Below, in pieces: positions 14,765-23,494 of a stretch of DNA of 64,000 nucleotides; position 1 is the stretch's first letter; each line of letters starts with the position of its first letter. Below the pieces are notes generated by a model that ran no database searches, was not told the DNA's origin, and saw nothing but the letters and a program-made list of their open reading frames with translations. The DNA is from DASUPK01 sp035265665 (GTDB lineage Bacteria > Actinomycetota > Thermoleophilia > Solirubrobacterales > 70-9), in assembly GCA_035265665.1 (NCBI GenBank), contig DATFOK010000005.1:1-64000 (forward strand), read 5' to 3'. Position numbers and translations under genes: made by a program.

Positions 14765-17700
14765 TCAGGCCTTGCTGAGGGCGATGCGCAGCTCGCGGCC
14801 CTCGATCGTGGCCCTCTCGCCGGCGCCGTCTGCCCCGTAGTCCACGGAGGTGGCCAGCGTCTCTCCCGCGATGTAGGACTCGTGCTCGCGGGCGGCGGCG
14901 AGCAGCTCATCGTCGCCGCCGAGCTCGAGTGAGATCCGATCGGAGACCTCGAGGCCGGCCTGCTTGCGGGCCTCCTGGACGGCGCGGACCACCTCGCGCG
15001 CCAGACCCTCGCGGCGAAGCTCGTCGTCGAGGTCGAGCTCCAGGGCGACGGCGTGCCCAGCCTCCGCCCCCACCTGATAGCCCTCGAGCGGCTCCATGAC
15101 CAGGTTGATGTCGTCGGCGGTGAGGGTGTGCTCCTTACCGTCGATCGCGATGCCTACCTCGGCGCCAGCCTCGAGCTGATCGGCGACGCCTCCGGCGTCG
15201 AGCGCCTCGACGGCAGCCGCCACCTGCGGCATGTTCTTGCCGAAGCGGGGGCCGAGAGAGCGGTAGTTGGGCTTGACTCGGTAGGAGACGAGCTCTGCCT
15301 CGGAACGGACGAAGTCGAGCTCCTTCACGTTGAGCTCGGAGGCGACGACATCGGCGAGTCGCTCGATGGCTGCGCGCTCGTTCTCCGAGGCGACGACCAC
15401 CGCCTTGCGAAGCGGTTGGCGCAGCTTCACCTTCGCCTGGGCGCGCGCCGCCCGGCCGAGCTCGATCGTGCGGCGAACCGCGTCCATGCCGTGCTCCAGC
15501 TGCCCGTCGACGAAGGCCTCATCGACCTCGGGGAAGTCACAGAGGTGGATCGAGTCGGGATGCTCGCTCGTCCAGCCACCCACCGGACCTTCCAGCACTG
15601 GGTCGTCACCGAAGAGCAGGTTCGTGTAGATGTCCTCGGCGACGAACGGGGTGAACGGGGCGAGCAGCTTGGTGGTCTCGCCGAGGCAGAAGCGCAGCGT
15701 CTGTAGCGCTGTGCGGTCCCCATCCCAGAAGCGGCGCCGGCTGAGCCGCACGTACCAGTTGGAGAGCTCCTCGGTGTAGTCGGCGATCGCACGCGCGGCA
15801 CGGGTGCAGTCGAACCCCTCCATCTGCTCGCGTACCTCGGTGATGGTGCGCTGGAGTCTTGAGACCGCCCAGCGGTCGAGCACGCTGGCCTCTCCGTCTC
15901 CGGCGACCCAATCGGGGACGTACGGCAGCTCGCCCGTATCGATGCCCGAGGCGTTGGCGTAGGTCACCCAGAACGCGTAGGTGTTCCAGAGGGTGAGGAG
16001 GAAATGCCGGACGGCCTCGCCCACCGTCTCGACCGAGAAGCGGTAGCCCTCCCAGGGCTCCTTCGAGGCGAAGTAGTACCAGCGAAAGGCGTCGGCGCCG
16101 TGGCGGTTGATCACGTCCCAAGGCTCGACCACATTGCCGCGACTCTTCGACATCTTCTGGCCCTCCGGGTCGAGGATCAGCCCGAGGCAGACGACGTTGC
16201 GGTAGCTCGAGGTGTCGAAGAGCAGGACCGCCTCGGCGAGCAGCGTGTAGAACCAGCCGCGGGTCTGGTCGATCGCCTCGCAGATGAAGTCGGCCGGGAA
16301 GCGCTCCTCGAACAGGTCCTCGTTCTCGAACGGGTAATGGAACTGGGCCCAGGGCATCGAGCCGGAGTCGAACCAGGCGTCGATCACCGAGGCGACGCGG
16401 CGCATCGTCCCCTCGCATCCCTCGCGCTCGCAGGCCCAGCTGACCTCGTCGATGTAGGGGCGGTGCAGGTCGCCCGGGATGTCCTCCGCCCGCTCCCGGA
16501 TGTCCGCGATCGAACCCGCGCAGAAACGCTCCTCGCAGTCGGCGTCATCGCACTCCCAGATCGGCAGCGGCGTGCCCCAGTACCGGTCGCGTGAGAGCGC
16601 CCAGTCGACGTTGCCCTCGAGCCACTTGCCGAAGCGGCCGTGCTTGATGTGCTCCGGGTGCCAGCCGATCTCCTCGTTCGCGGCCAGCAGCCGGTCGCGG
16701 ACCTCGGTGGTCTTCACGTACCAGCTCGCCTTGGCGTAGTAGAGGAGGGGGGTGTCGCAGCGCCAGCAATGGGGATAGGCGTGCAGATAGGTCTCGGCGC
16801 GGAGCAGCTTCCCCTTCGCCTCGAGCGCCTCGATGATGTCCGGGTCGGCCTCCTTCACGAAGCGGCCGGCGAAGTCCGTGATCCGCTCGTCGAAGCGGCC
16901 GCGGTCGTCGACCGGGTTCTGGAGCTTGATTCCGTACTGCTCTCCGAGGCGGAAGTCGTCTTCGCCGAAGGCGATCGCGGTGTGCACGAGGCCGGTGCCC
17001 TCCTCGGTCGTGACGAAGTCGGCGAGCAGGACGGTGTGGCCGCGCGGACCGTAGTCGGTGATGTAGTCGAAGGGCGGCTCGTAGGACGTCCCGGCCAGGG
17101 CCTCGCCCGGGAAGTGAGCGAGGACCTCGGCGTCCTCGCCGAGGGCGTGCTCTACCCGGTCGCGCGCCAGCACGAAGACCTCGCCCCTGAGCCTGGCCCG
17201 GACATACTCGATCTCCGGCCCCGCGGCGACCGCTGCATTGGTGATCAGGGTCCAGGGCGTCGTCGTCCAGACGAGCAGCTGGTCGCCTGGCTCGAGCGGC
17301 GACTCCGGGATCTGGTCGCTGGGCGCGGGCTCGCGGACCGGGAGCTTCACGTAGACGGACGGGTCCTCGACATCGTGGTAGCCCATCGCCACCTCGTGAG
17401 AGGAGAGCGCGGTGCCGTCGCGCGGGCAGTAGGGGACGACCTTGTAGGCCTCGTAGAGCCGTCCTTCGTCCCACATCCGTCGCAGGGCCCACCAGACCGA
17501 CTCGATGTAGTCGTTTGTCATCGTCACGTAGGGGTCGTCGAGATCGATCCAGACGCCGATCCGCTCGGTGAGCCGGTTCCACTCCTCGACATACCGGAAG
17601 ACCGACTCTCGGCAGCGATCGTTGAACTCAGCGATCCCGTAGTCCTCGATCTCCTCCTTGGAGGTGATCCCGAGCTCTCGCTCGACCTCGAGCTCCACCG

Positions 17701-17977
17701 GAAGGCCGTGGCAATCCCAGCCCGCCTTCCGGGGGACGCGGTTGCCGGTCATCGTGCGGAAGCGCGGATAGATGTCCTTGAAGACGCGGGCGAAGACGTG
17801 GTGCGAGCCCGGGCGCCCGTTCGCGGTCGGCGGGCCCTCGTAGAAGCCCCAAAAAGGGGCGGACCCCCGGTTGGCGAGCGAGCGGTGGAAGACGTCGCGC
17901 TCCCGCCAGCGCTCCAGGATCCGCTCTTCGAGCTCGGGAAACGACTGCTTCGGGTCTACGGGTCGGAATCCGGCCAC
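14765..17977 (-). CDS. ileS: Isoleucyl-tRNA synthetase
   Basis: A 1070-residue class Ia synthetase that charges tRNA-Ile. The N terminus has Y-E-G-P-P-T-A-N-G-R-P-G-S-H-H, where G-S-H-H replaces the HIGH motif as in other actinobacterial and eukaryote-like IleRS. The G-W-D-C-H-G-L-P-V-E segment and the editing domain W-T-T-T-P-W-T-L follow, and the KMSKS loop is Q-K-M-S-K-S-R-G-N. A cysteine-containing insertion (C-D-D-A-D-C, later C-E-R-E-G-C) could bind zinc. The C-terminal region is the anticodon-binding domain. The start is a GTG (CAC at 17975-17977). This IleRS type is usually mupirocin-tolerant; that is family knowledge, not seen here. Confidence 0.95.
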   Translation of the reverse strand: MAGFRPVDPKQSFPELEERILERWRERDVFHRSLANRGSAPFWGFYEGPPTANGRPGSHHVFARVFKDIYPRFRTMTGNRVPRKAGWDCHGLPVELEVERELGITSKEEIEDYGIAEFNDRCRESVFRYVEEWNRLTERIGVWIDLDDPYVTMTNDYIESVWWALRRMWDEGRLYEAYKVVPYCPRDGTALSSHEVAMGYHDVEDPSVYVKLPVREPAPSDQIPESPLEPGDQLLVWTTTPWTLITNAAVAAGPEIEYVRARLRGEVFVLARDRVEHALGEDAEVLAHFPGEALAGTSYEPPFDYITDYGPRGHTVLLADFVTTEEGTGLVHTAIAFGEDDFRLGEQYGIKLQNPVDDRGRFDERITDFAGRFVKEADPDIIEALEAKGKLLRAETYLHAYPHCWRCDTPLLYYAKASWYVKTTEVRDRLLAANEEIGWHPEHIKHGRFGKWLEGNVDWALSRDRYWGTPLPIWECDDADCEERFCAGSIADIRERAEDIPGDLHRPYIDEVSWACEREGCEGTMRRVASVIDAWFDSGSMPWAQFHYPFENEDLFEERFPADFICEAIDQTRGWFYTLLAEAVLLFDTSSYRNVVCLGLILDPEGQKMSKSRGNVVEPWDVINRHGADAFRWYYFASKEPWEGYRFSVETVGEAVRHFLLTLWNTYAFWVTYANASGIDTGELPYVPDWVAGDGEASVLDRWAVSRLQRTITEVREQMEGFDCTRAARAIADYTEELSNWYVRLSRRRFWDGDRTALQTLRFCLGETTKLLAPFTPFVAEDIYTNLLFGDDPVLEGPVGGWTSEHPDSIHLCDFPEVDEAFVDGQLEHGMDAVRRTIELGRAARAQAKVKLRQPLRKAVVVASENERAAIERLADVVASELNVKELDFVRSEAELVSYRVKPNYRSLGPRFGKNMPQVAAAVEALDAGGVADQLEAGAEVGIAIDGKEHTLTADDINLVMEPLEGYQVGAEAGHAVALELDLDDELRREGLAREVVRAVQEARKQAGLEVSDRISLELGGDDELLAAAREHESYIAGETLATSVDYGADGAGERATIEGRELRIALSKA

Positions 17978-17995
17978 GGGGCCGGATTCTGGCAG

Positions 17996-18418
17996 TCAGT
18001 CGGGGAGCTTCACCGCGCCGTCCCGCTCGATCGTCCAGCGCGGGTTGTGGGCGACCTCCCAGGGATGCCCGTCCGGATCGATGAAGACGCCCGAGTAGCC
18101 GCCCCAGAAGGTCTCGGCCGGCTCTCGGCCGATCGTCGCACCGGCCTTGCGTGCCTCCTCGATCACCTGGTCGACCTCCTCGGTCGAGCTCGTGTTGTAA
18201 GCGAGGGTGATGCCTCCCCAGCCGGGCGAATCCTTGACGGCGCTGTCCTCGGCCAGCTTCGCGCGATCCCAGAGCGCGACCACCATGCCGCCTGCCTGGA
18301 AGAAGGCCACGTCATCTCCTTCCTCGGCGCCGGTGCTCCAGCCGAGCGCCTCGTAGAAGCGCCGGGCGCGGTCCAGGTCGGAGATGCCTAGGGTGATCAA
18401 GCTCAATCGCTGATCCAT
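17996..18418 (-). CDS. VOC/glyoxalase superfamily protein
   Basis: A 140-residue protein of two babbab units. It starts L-S-L-I-T-L-G-I-S-D-L-D-R-A-R-R-F-Y-E-A-L-G-W, the typical glyoxalase/bleomycin-resistance/dioxygenase opening, and ends with the F-I-D-P-D-G-H-P-W-E-V motif. It may bind a small ligand or metal; no substrate is evident. A ribosome site (AAAGGAGCCC) precedes the ATG. It is divergent from the AraC gene, its likely regulator. It is also 18 bp upstream of ileS on the same strand. Confidence 0.82.
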   Translation of the reverse strand: MDQRLSLITLGISDLDRARRFYEALGWSTGAEEGDDVAFFQAGGMVVALWDRAKLAEDSAVKDSPGWGGITLAYNTSSTEEVDQVIEEARKAGATIGREPAETFWGGYSGVFIDPDGHPWEVAHNPRWTIERDGAVKLPD

Positions 18419-18476
18419 GATGGGCTCCTTTCCGATTGCGGTGGCGGCGACGCTATCCAGCGATCAGTCCCCTGCC

Positions 18477-18503
18477 TTGAACATTTCGGACGTTCGCTAG
18501 GTT
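18477..18503 (+). promoter_or_regulatory. Promoter of the AraC gene (TTGAAC / TAGGTT)
   Basis: TTGAAC at 18477-18482 and TAGGTT at 18498-18503 are separated by 15 bp. The -10 box ends exactly 6 nt before the GTG at 18510, so the transcript would be leaderless. Confidence 0.5.
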
Positions 18504-18509
18504 CAGGAC

Positions 18510-19241
18510 GTGAGCTTCTACCGCGAGCTCGCTCCGTCGCGCGAACTTCATGCGCTGGTCGCCTGCCGGTGGACGCGAGTCGTAGGCGCGGAATCGGCGT
18601 CGACGACGCTCGTCCTCCCGGATGGCTGCGTCGATCTGATCTGGCGCAACGGGGAGCTGCTGCTGGCCGGTCCCGATCGCAGCGCCGTCTCCAGCCCGAT
18701 CCGTCCAGGTCAGACGATCCTGGGTGTGCGCCTGCGGCCGGGCGTGGCCGGCGCCGTGCTCGGGATGCCGGCGAGCGAGGTGCTGGACGGGCGCCATCCC
18801 CTCGAGGACGTGCTCGGCGGGGACGCCGCCGAGGCCTCCGAGCGGATCGGCGAGAATGACGAGGAGGAGGTCTTTCGACACGTGGAGCACCTTGTGAGCG
18901 CACAGGTCCGGGACAAACGCCCGGACCCGCTCGTGCTGGCGGCTACGCGCCGCCTCGGCTTCCCCGGCAGCAGAGTCGAGTGGCTCGCCGATGCGCTCGG
19001 GATCAGCGAGCGACAGCTGCGTCGCCGCTTCCATGACGCGGTGGGATACGGGCCGAAGACGCTCGACCGCGTGCTCCGCTTCCGGCGTATGGTCTCGCAG
19101 CTGCCGACGATCGTGTCCGGGGAGGTGGACCTGGCCCGGACGGCGGCCGATTTCGGATACGCCGACCAGTCCCACATGACCAGGGACTGCGCGCGGCTCT
19201 CGGGCATGACGCCCGCGCAGCTCGCCGAGCGCTGGGAGTGA
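18510..19241 (+). CDS. AraC family transcriptional regulator
   Basis: A 243-residue regulator. The N-terminal domain (about 1-120) has V-A-C-R-W-T-R-V and L-P-D-G-C-V-D-L-I-W, which resembles the DUF6597-type sensor found in many actinobacterial AraC proteins. The C-terminal double helix-turn-helix covers about 150-240, with V-E-W-L-A-D-A-L-G-I-S-E-R-Q-L-R-R-R-F and the second motif T-A-A-D-F-G-Y-A-D-Q-S-H-M-T-R-D. It probably regulates the divergent VOC gene. The effector is unknown. Its GTG start is set by the -10 box 6 nt upstream. Confidence 0.85.
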   Translation: MSFYRELAPSRELHALVACRWTRVVGAESASTTLVLPDGCVDLIWRNGELLLAGPDRSAVSSPIRPGQTILGVRLRPGVAGAVLGMPASEVLDGRHPLEDVLGGDAAEASERIGENDEEEVFRHVEHLVSAQVRDKRPDPLVLAATRRLGFPGSRVEWLADALGISERQLRRRFHDAVGYGPKTLDRVLRFRRMVSQLPTIVSGEVDLARTAADFGYADQSHMTRDCARLSGMTPAQLAERWE

Positions 19242-19288
19242 GCTCGTCCAACGGGTTTAGGACCCGCGCTGGCGAGCAGCATGCAGAC

Positions 19289-19507
19289 ATGACGATTGGT
19301 TCATCTCTGTTCCTGATCGCGGCCGGGGCAATCCTGCGGTATGCGGTCAAGGACGAGTGGAAGGCCGTGGACGTCCCGACGGTCGGCCTGATCCTGATGA
19401 TCGTAGGCGCCTTCGGCCTGGTTCTCGGGCTCTACCTGACCTTCGTCCGCGGCCGGCCGGATCCGACCTTGGAGGATCCCGCCGCCCCTCCGCGTCGCTA
19501 CCGCTAG
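19289..19507 (+). CDS. Small two-helix membrane protein (DUF6458-like)
   Basis: A 72-residue protein. Two hydrophobic helices (residues 4-16, I-G-S-S-L-F-L-I-A-A-G-A, and 28-50, V-G-L-I-L-M-I-V-G-A-F-G) flank a short charged loop with the sequence F/Y-A-V-K-D-E-W-K-A-V-D. The pattern G-x-x-L-F-L-I-A-x-G-A-I-L-x-x-A-V and V-G-x-I-L-M-I-V-G-A-x-G is shared by many actinobacterial proteins of this size and is known as DUF6458. The function is unknown. The ATG at 19289 was chosen over an in-frame upstream codon because the family starts M-x-I-G-x-S. Confidence 0.65.
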   Translation: MTIGSSLFLIAAGAILRYAVKDEWKAVDVPTVGLILMIVGAFGLVLGLYLTFVRGRPDPTLEDPAAPPRRYR

Positions 19508-19514
19508 CCCGGAG

Positions 19515-19967
19515 CTAGGCAGCCCGGTCGAGCTTGCGGCAGAGATCGGCGAGCTGGCGCTTCTCGGCCTCGTCGAGCACTCCGAAGGCCTCCCGCACCC
19601 GCTCGGCGTGCGCGGGGAAGGCGTGGGTGACGAGGTTGTAGCCGGCCTGGGTCAGCGCGACGGCGACCGCTCGGCGATCGCTCTCCAGCCGGCTGCGGTT
19701 GACGAAGCCGCGGTTCTCGAGCGTGTCGAGCACCTCGGTTGCGGTGGCCTTCGAAGCGCCGAGGCGGCGTCGCATGGTCCGCAGCTCCAGACGACCGCCC
19801 GCGCTGGTCAGCAGGACGAGCATCGTGAATCCGGTCGCGGAGACGCCGATCCTCTCGAGGTCCGCGGCGAGGCGACGGGTGAGGTTCGCCTGTGCTCGGA
19901 CGAGCGCCTCCAGCGCACGATGAGCAAGCGGATCGATGGGGCGAATGGGCGTCGCCTCGTCGGTCAC
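19515..19967 (-). CDS. MarR family transcriptional regulator
   Basis: A 150-residue winged-helix regulator. The core runs L-V-R-A-Q-A-N-L-T-R-R-L-A-A-D-L, S-A-T-G-F-T-M-L-V-L-L, then the recognition helix A-S-K-A-T-A-T-E-V-L-D-T-L-E-N-R-G-F-V and the wing R-L-E-S-D-R-R-A-V-A-V-A-L-T, which carries the D-x-R-x-x-x-V/L-x-L-T signature of MarR. It should bind DNA as a dimer and respond to phenolic or oxidative signals. The GTG at 19967 gives a normal MarR length. It is divergent from a small lipoprotein gene only 42 bp away, a candidate target. Confidence 0.85.
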   Translation of the reverse strand: MTDEATPIRPIDPLAHRALEALVRAQANLTRRLAADLERIGVSATGFTMLVLLTSAGGRLELRTMRRRLGASKATATEVLDTLENRGFVNRSRLESDRRAVAVALTQAGYNLVTHAFPAHAERVREAFGVLDEAEKRQLADLCRKLDRAA

Positions 19968-19997
19968 TGGTGAGCAAGGTATGAAGCGCGCCGGACG

Positions 19998-20003
19998 TAC
20001 GAT
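19998..20003 (+). promoter_or_regulatory. -10 hexamer TACGAT for the lipoprotein gene (leaderless start)
   Basis: TACGAT is followed by CAGGGC and the ATG at 20010. The six-base spacing repeats that of several other genes in the window. Confidence 0.5.
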
Positions 20004-20009
20004 CAGGGC

Positions 20010-20477
20010 ATGCTCAAGCGAGTCGCCCCTGCCCTCGTGGCTGCGGCCATCGGGCTGATCGCCGGATGCGGCAATGGCCAGGACGATCAGGCACCCGCCG
20101 TCTGCCTGGTCGGCAACGCGGCCTACCTGAAGGCTCTGGAGACGGCACCGGCGCCGGTCCTGCTGGGAAGCACGACACCGATCTCCGACTGCCTCGTCCC
20201 GCAGCAGGACGGGGGACAGCTCGCCAGCATCGGCCAGGAGCTGATCGTCGCGGCCACAAAGCTGAACGGAGAGGCCCGACGCGACCCCGGGGGGCCCGCG
20301 TCGGTCGAGCTCGGCTATCTGATTGGGGCGGCGAGCAAGGGGGCCGATTCGATCCACACCGACCTGATCAGACGGCTCAACTCCTCGGCGCACTTCAGCG
20401 AGACCGGCGGAGCATTGCCGGCCAGCTTGGAGCGCGGCTTCGGGCGCGGCTACGCAGCCGGCCAGCGCACCGGCTAG
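20010..20477 (+). CDS. Hypothetical secreted lipoprotein
   Basis: A 155-residue protein of unknown family. The N terminus is a lipoprotein signal peptide with lipobox L-I-A-G-C at residues 16-20, so Cys20 would be lipidated and the protein anchored outside the membrane. The mature part is Gly/Ala-rich with two further cysteines. The C-terminal 30 residues end in G-R-G-Y-A-A-G-Q-R-T-G. It lies between MarR and fumC, 15 bp before fumC. I see no motif that would indicate a substrate. Confidence 0.65.
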   Translation: MLKRVAPALVAAAIGLIAGCGNGQDDQAPAVCLVGNAAYLKALETAPAPVLLGSTTPISDCLVPQQDGGQLASIGQELIVAATKLNGEARRDPGGPASVELGYLIGAASKGADSIHTDLIRRLNSSAHFSETGGALPASLERGFGRGYAAGQRTG

Positions 20478-20492
20478 GTAGCCTCCGGGACA

Positions 20493-21818
20493 ATGGAGGC
20501 GAAGACCACCGATCAGCTCTGGGGCGGCGAAACCACGAAGGCGGTCGAGAACTTCCAGATCTCGGGTCACCCGATACCGGCGCCGGTGATCCACTGGCTC
20601 GGCCGGATCAAGGCCGCCGCCGCACGCGCCAATGCGGAACTCGGCAACCTCGACGAGGAGCTGGCGGAGCGGATCGCCAAGGCGGGCGAAGAGGTCGCCA
20701 ACGGCGAGCACGACGAGCAGTTCCCGATCGACGTCTTCCAGACCGGATCCGGCACGTCCTCGAACATGAACGCCAACGAGGTCATCGCCGAGCTCGCCGG
20801 CGACGAGGCGCACCCCAACGACCACGTCAACATGGGGCAGTCCTCGAACGACGTCTTCCCCTCGGCCGTTCACCTCGCCGCCCTGGGCGAGGTTCACTCC
20901 GACCTCTTGCCCGCGCTCGACGAGCTGCGCACGGCGTTGGAGCGCAAGGCCGACGAGTTCGCCGAGCTCGTCAAGGCCGGGCGCACGCACCTGATGGATG
21001 CCGTCCCAGTCACGCTTGGCCAGGAGTTCTCCGGATATGCCGCCCAGATCCGCCTCGGGGCCGAGCGGGTGCGCTCCACCCTCGGCCGCGTCGGCCAGAT
21101 CCCGCTCGGTGGCACGGCGACCGGCACCGGCCTCAACACCCATCCGGAGTTCGCCGCCAGGGTCCGCGAGAAGCTCAGCGCCGACACCGGCCTAGACATC
21201 TCGGAGCCCGCCGACCCCTTCGAGGCGCAGGGCAACCGCGATGCCCTGGTGGAGCTCTCCGGCGCGCTCAAGACCGTCGCCGTATCGCTGCTCAAGATCG
21301 CCAACGACCTGGCCCTGATGGGCTCCGGGCCGCGCGCCGGCCTTGCCGAGGTGGTGCTGCCCGAGCTGCAGAAGGGCTCGTCGATCATGCCGGGCAAGGT
21401 CAATCCGGTGGTCCCGGAGGTGGTGATCCAGGTGGCCGACCAGGTGATCGGCAACGACACCGCAATCACCATGGCGGGGAGCCAGGGCCAGTTCGAGCTC
21501 AACGTGCGGGTGCCGCTGATCGCCCGCAACCTGCTCGATTCGATCAAGCTGCTGGCCGCGGCGGGGCGTACGCTCGACCGGAAGTGCGTCAGTGGGATCG
21601 AGGCGAACGAGGAAATGCTGGGGCGGCACGCCGAGGCGACGCTCGCGACCGCAACCGCGCTCAATCCGCACATCGGCTACGACCGCGCCACCGAGATCGT
21701 CAAGGAGGCACACGCTTCCGGCCGGCCGCTGAGGGAGGTGGCTCGTGAGATGGGCGTCGACGAGGAGATCCTCGACAAGGCCCTCGACCATCGAAGGATG
21801 GCGCGCCCGCACGACTGA
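20493..21818 (+). CDS. fumC: Fumarate hydratase, class II
   Basis: A 441-residue member of the aspartase/fumarase superfamily, which converts fumarate to malate in the TCA cycle. It has the N-terminal L-W-G-G-E-T-T-K-A-V-E-N-F, then T-G-S-G-T-S-S-N-M-N-A-N-E-V, H-P-N-D-H-V-N-M-G-Q-S-S-N-D and the family signature G-S-S-I-M-P-G-K-V-N. The combination G-S-G-T-S-S-N-M-N and H-V-N is of fumarase rather than aspartase type. The length is usual for FumC. No ribosome site is obvious; TAGCCT at about 20479-20484 could be a -10 box with an 8-nt spacer. Confidence 0.88.
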   Translation: MEAKTTDQLWGGETTKAVENFQISGHPIPAPVIHWLGRIKAAAARANAELGNLDEELAERIAKAGEEVANGEHDEQFPIDVFQTGSGTSSNMNANEVIAELAGDEAHPNDHVNMGQSSNDVFPSAVHLAALGEVHSDLLPALDELRTALERKADEFAELVKAGRTHLMDAVPVTLGQEFSGYAAQIRLGAERVRSTLGRVGQIPLGGTATGTGLNTHPEFAARVREKLSADTGLDISEPADPFEAQGNRDALVELSGALKTVAVSLLKIANDLALMGSGPRAGLAEVVLPELQKGSSIMPGKVNPVVPEVVIQVADQVIGNDTAITMAGSQGQFELNVRVPLIARNLLDSIKLLAAAGRTLDRKCVSGIEANEEMLGRHAEATLATATALNPHIGYDRATEIVKEAHASGRPLREVAREMGVDEEILDKALDHRRMARPHD

Positions 21819-23415
21819 GGCGCGGGGGGAGGTCCTGCGGGCGGCCGCGGTCGGCGCCGTCGCCGCGGGGGTCGGGCTCTGGCTTGCGATCGTCGTGCGG
21901 CAGATCGTCGACGGCGGCTTCTACTCGGATGACTGGGCGCTCCAGTGGGAGTGGGACAACTTCGGGTTCTCGGGGGCTATTGACCGGCAGTTCGACTTCC
22001 TCGGCAGCAAGCCGCTCCTCGCCTACCTGCTGATCGGCTCGTACGAGGTGCTCGGGACCGATCCCGCCGTCCACCACCTCGTCGCCGCGCTGCTCACGCT
22101 GGGCTGCGCGGTCGGCTTCTACTTCGTGCTTCGTGGGCTTCGCTTCCAGACGCGGGACGCAATCCCGATCGCGCTGCTGGCGCTGCTCTTCCCGTGGGCC
22201 ACCTCGGTGAGGCTGTGGCCCACCGCAGCCCTCAACAACTTCGCGGTCCTGCTGCTCTTCGCCGGCTTTCTGATCGCCCTGCGCGGCCTCCGCGTCGAGG
22301 GGTCACGCGGTCTGCTGATCCACCTCGCGGCGACCGCCTGCTACGTGGCGAGCATCCTCGTCTACGAGGTCACCACCGGGCTCGCGCTGTTCGCCTGGAT
22401 CGCGTACGCCTGGCTCCGCGGGCGGCGCGCCGCGCTCCCCCGGATGGCGATGGACATCCCGGCGGTCGCGGCGGCGGCGCTCTACACGGGGGAACACACC
22501 AACAAGCACGTCGAAACCCTCGGCGAGCAGCTCCGGCACGTGCTCGACATCGCGCGCGACGGCGCCGACGTGATCGCCGGCGCGCTGTTCCCCGTCTCGA
22601 TCCCGGCGGACATCTCGCCCTGGGTGACCGCGATCGTGCTCGGCGGCGCGCTGGCGGTGCTCATCGCCGCCGCGCTGCGCTCGCGGTCTCGCGCCGAGGC
22701 GGCGTCTGGGATCCGCTGGCCGGTCGTGGCGGCCGTCGCGGTCGCGGGTCTCGCGCTCTCCTGGGCGATCTACGTCCCGCAGGCCTTCTACACGCCGACC
22801 TTCCGCGGGATCGAGGACCGGGTCAACATCGTCGCGCTCTATCCCGCCGCGGTGCTCGTCTGGGCGGTGCTGCGCGCGGCCGGTTCGCTCTCCCGGCGCA
22901 ACGGCTACCAGCTCGCCGTCACGGGCGCGATCGCCGTGGGCATCGGCTACTGGATCCAGGACTTCCGCCAGCAGGACGACTGGCTGCGCTCCACCGAGAT
23001 CCAGCCAGGGGTGCTGGCGGCGGTCGAGCGCGCCCACCCGCACGAGGGCGCGGTGGTCCTGGTCTTCGGCTATCCGGCGGAGACCGCGCGCGGCGTGCCC
23101 GTCCTGAACACGAACTACGACCTCAAGCCCGCGGCGCGCCTAGTGACGTCGAGCGACATCGACACGTACCCCGTGTTCGCCGGGTCCAAGTTGCGCTGCT
23201 CTCCCAAGGGCATCGCCATTGACTACCTGGCGACGCCGCTCTACCAGAGGATCAGCGTCACCGAGGAGGGCACCGCGAAGCTGCAGCCCTACTCGAACGT
23301 CATGTTCGTCGACGTCGCGGGGGGACGGCACGAGTTGATCCGCTCACGCGCGCAATGCATGCGCGCCGTGGCCGCATACCCACCCGGCCCGTGGCTGGAT
23401 CGCTCCGGAAGCTGA
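21745..23415 (+). CDS. GT-C-like multi-pass membrane glycosyltransferase, putative
   Basis: A protein of about 556 residues with 10 or more predicted membrane helices. After helix 1 a loop contains G-F-Y-S-D-D-W-A-L-Q, whose D-D pair resembles the catalytic aspartates of GT-C transferases using polyprenol-phosphate sugars. Large hydrophobic blocks follow, and the soluble C-terminal 120 residues contain L-N-T-N-Y-D-L-K-P. The family assignment is an inference from topology. The only standard start before helix 1 is a GTG at 21745 that overlaps fumC by 74 bp; a non-standard start nearer 21820 is possible. Confidence 0.55.
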   Translation: MRWASTRRSSTRPSTIEGWRARTTEARGEVLRAAAVGAVAAGVGLWLAIVVRQIVDGGFYSDDWALQWEWDNFGFSGAIDRQFDFLGSKPLLAYLLIGSYEVLGTDPAVHHLVAALLTLGCAVGFYFVLRGLRFQTRDAIPIALLALLFPWATSVRLWPTAALNNFAVLLLFAGFLIALRGLRVEGSRGLLIHLAATACYVASILVYEVTTGLALFAWIAYAWLRGRRAALPRMAMDIPAVAAAALYTGEHTNKHVETLGEQLRHVLDIARDGADVIAGALFPVSIPADISPWVTAIVLGGALAVLIAAALRSRSRAEAASGIRWPVVAAVAVAGLALSWAIYVPQAFYTPTFRGIEDRVNIVALYPAAVLVWAVLRAAGSLSRRNGYQLAVTGAIAVGIGYWIQDFRQQDDWLRSTEIQPGVLAAVERAHPHEGAVVLVFGYPAETARGVPVLNTNYDLKPAARLVTSSDIDTYPVFAGSKLRCSPKGIAIDYLATPLYQRISVTEEGTAKLQPYSNVMFVDVAGGRHELIRSRAQCMRAVAAYPPGPWLDRSGS

Positions 23416-23494
23416 CCCGGGCGACCTCCGCGTCGCTTCTTCGGGGCGCTCCTCGGTGAGCTCGCGGACGCGTAATGCCTGGGTAACCCTTCTG

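Noticed and set aside
16640..18391. Very long open frame on the plus strand opposite ileS and the VOC gene
   Set aside because: It is a shadow of the third-codon GC bias of ileS. It has no motif, and both real genes on the other strand are clear.
20493..21818. Aspartate ammonia-lyase as alternative to fumarase
   Set aside because: The T-G-S-G-T-S-S-N-M-N and H-V-N-M-G-Q-S-S-N-D segments favour FumC, but the two families share the final signature, so the assignment rests on sequence style.
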